DNA from: Klebsiella sp. RHBSTW-00484 | GTDB taxonomy: Bacteria; Pseudomonadota; Gammaproteobacteria; Enterobacterales; Enterobacteriaceae | Direction: 5' to 3' | Assembly (NCBI RefSeq): GCF_013705725.1 | Contig: NZ_CP055481.1 | Span: forward strand, 1,798,001 to 1,862,000 | Length of the DNA stretch: 64,000 bases | Shown here: in pieces, positions 63,107 to 64,000 of the stretch | Layout: every line of letters begins with the position of its first letter | How positions within the stretch are numbered: the first letter of the stretch is position 1 | The notes under the pieces: model-generated | Told to the model about the DNA's origin: nothing | Database searches by the model: none | Seen by the model: only the letters and a program-made list of their open reading frames with translations | Position numbers and translations under genes: made by a program

Positions 63107-64000
63107 ATGAGTCAGGCATTACCGCTAGTCACCCGCCAGGGCGATCGCATTGCTATCATCAGCGGTTTACGTACTCCGTTTGCCCGACAGGCGACGGCGT
63201 TTCACGGCATTCCTGCCGTTGATCTCGGTAAGCTGGTGGTTGGCGAAATGCTGGCCCGCAGCGATATCCCTGTGGAAATAATCGAGCAGCTGGTATTTGG
63301 CCAGGTTGTGCAGATGCCGGAAGCGCCAAATATCGCTCGGGAAATTGTTCTGGGAACCGGCATGAGCGTACATACCGATGCATATAGCGTCAGTCGCGCC
63401 TGTGCGACCAGTTTTCAGGCTGTGGCCAACGTCGCAGAAAGCCTGATGGCAGGAACTATCCGGGCGGGCATCGCGGGTGGGGCTGACTCCTCGTCCGTGT
63501 TGCCCATCGGTGTTAGCAAAAAACTCGCCCGCGTCCTGGTTGATGTGAATAAAGCACGTACCCTGAGTCAGCGCCTCAAACTCTTTTCCCGCCTACGCTT
63601 TCGCGATCTTCTTCCTGTGCCGCCAGCGGTCGCCGAATATTCCACCGGCCTGCGGATGGGGGACACCGCCGAACAGATGGCGAAAACCTGGGGTATTACC
63701 CGTGAACAGCAGGATCAGCTAGCGCTTCGCTCGCACCAGCTTGCTGCGAAGGCTTGGGAAGAGGGAAAACTATCAGCAGAAGTGATGACGGCATATACCC
63801 CGCCTTTCCGTGAACCGCTGATTCAGGATAATAATATTCGTAAAAATTCAACGCTTGCTGATTACCAAAAGTTACGCCCGGCCTTTGATCGCAAACACGG
63901 GACCGTGACCGCCGCTAACAGTACGCCGTTAACCGATGGCGCGGCTGCGGTGATTATGATGACAGAATCCCGGGCTAAAGAGCTGGGGCTTGTCCCGCTG
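63107..64000 (+). CDS. fadI: FadI, 3-ketoacyl-CoA thiolase (3' end cut by window)
   Basis: FadI is the thiolase of the anaerobic beta-oxidation complex FadIJ. 298 codons are present of a family near 436. The acyl-enzyme cysteine is in [15 protein letters not shown] near residue 99; [15 protein letters not shown] is near the end of the visible part. The start is set by ATG after AACAGGGGAGTGTT. It is preceded by a FadR-like site; fadJ is expected just beyond the window. Confidence 0.97.
   Translation, partial: MSQALPLVTRQGDRIAIISGLRTPFARQATAFHGIPAVDLGKLVVGEMLARSDIPVEIIEQLVFGQVVQMPEAPNIAREIVLGTGMSVHTDAYSVSRACATSFQAVANVAESLMAGTIRAGIAGGADSSSVLPIGVSKKLARVLVDVNKARTLSQRLKLFSRLRFRDLLPVPPAVAEYSTGLRMGDTAEQMAKTWGITREQQDQLALRSHQLAAKAWEEGKLSAEVMTAYTPPFREPLIQDNNIRKNSTLADYQKLRPAFDRKHGTVTAANSTPLTDGAAAVIMMTESRAKELGLVPL

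Overview
The window is chromosomal DNA of a member of the Enterobacteriaceae, most like the Klebsiella / Raoultella / Enterobacter group. Gene content and order follow the E. coli K-12 eut-to-fadI segment read in reverse (eut, hemF, amiA, yfeXYZ, cys, pts, zipA, ligA, xap, gltX, nupC, mntH, glk, ypdAB, alaC, argW, mlaA, fadL, fadI). Several genes differ from K-12: ptsJ, an indolepyruvate decarboxylase, an AKR-family reductase, a small XapX protein and several uncharacterised genes. The species cannot be fixed from the sequence alone. Both window ends cut a gene (eutH at the left, fadI at the right).

Region by region. 1-7120: the distal part of the ethanolamine utilisation operon (eutH-A-B-C-L-K-R), which covers transport, lyase reactivation, the B12-dependent lyase, two shell proteins and the activator. 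7121-13855: a block of small operons (a zinc-finger/DUF1963-like protein, hemF-amiA, ypeA-yfeZ-yfeY, yfeX) ending in a DUF559 nuclease-like gene whose 3' end lies inside a repeat element. 14055-18911: the sulfate/thiosulfate uptake operon cysPTWA, followed by cysM behind a strong hairpin. 18908-23009: minor genes plus a vitamin B6 locus, with ptsJ and a glutamine amidotransferase diverging from pdxK and a 79-codon gene. 23052-27913: the PTS operon ptsH-ptsI-crr, with cysK and cysZ upstream of it on the same strand. 28144-33475: zipA, ligA, ypeB, yfeH, yfeR. 33507-37860: the xanthosine locus (yfeN, xapA, xapB, a xapX-type gene, xapR). 37861-41445: tRNA-Lys and three tRNA-Val genes, gltX, the paralogous pair yfeC/yfeD and two tRNA-Ala genes. 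41654-52473: pdeA, nupC, mntH, ypeC, an aldo-keto reductase diverging from ipdC, yfeO and glk. 52515-56700: the ypdAB two-component system, alaC with a possible alanine-rich leader peptide, and the tiny membrane protein gene ypdK. 56701-58899: an A+T-rich interval with one orphan gene next to argW, which lacks an encoded CCA end; it looks like an old integration site. 58974-64000: yfdC, mlaA, fadL, yfcZ and fadI, with FadR-type operators.

Most of the window is ordinary core genome. The observations most worth testing are the alaC leader ORF, the DUF559 gene fused to its repeat, the argW island remnant, the 77-bp duplication beside tRNA-Lys, and the two uncharacterised partners in the PtsJ/PdxK locus.
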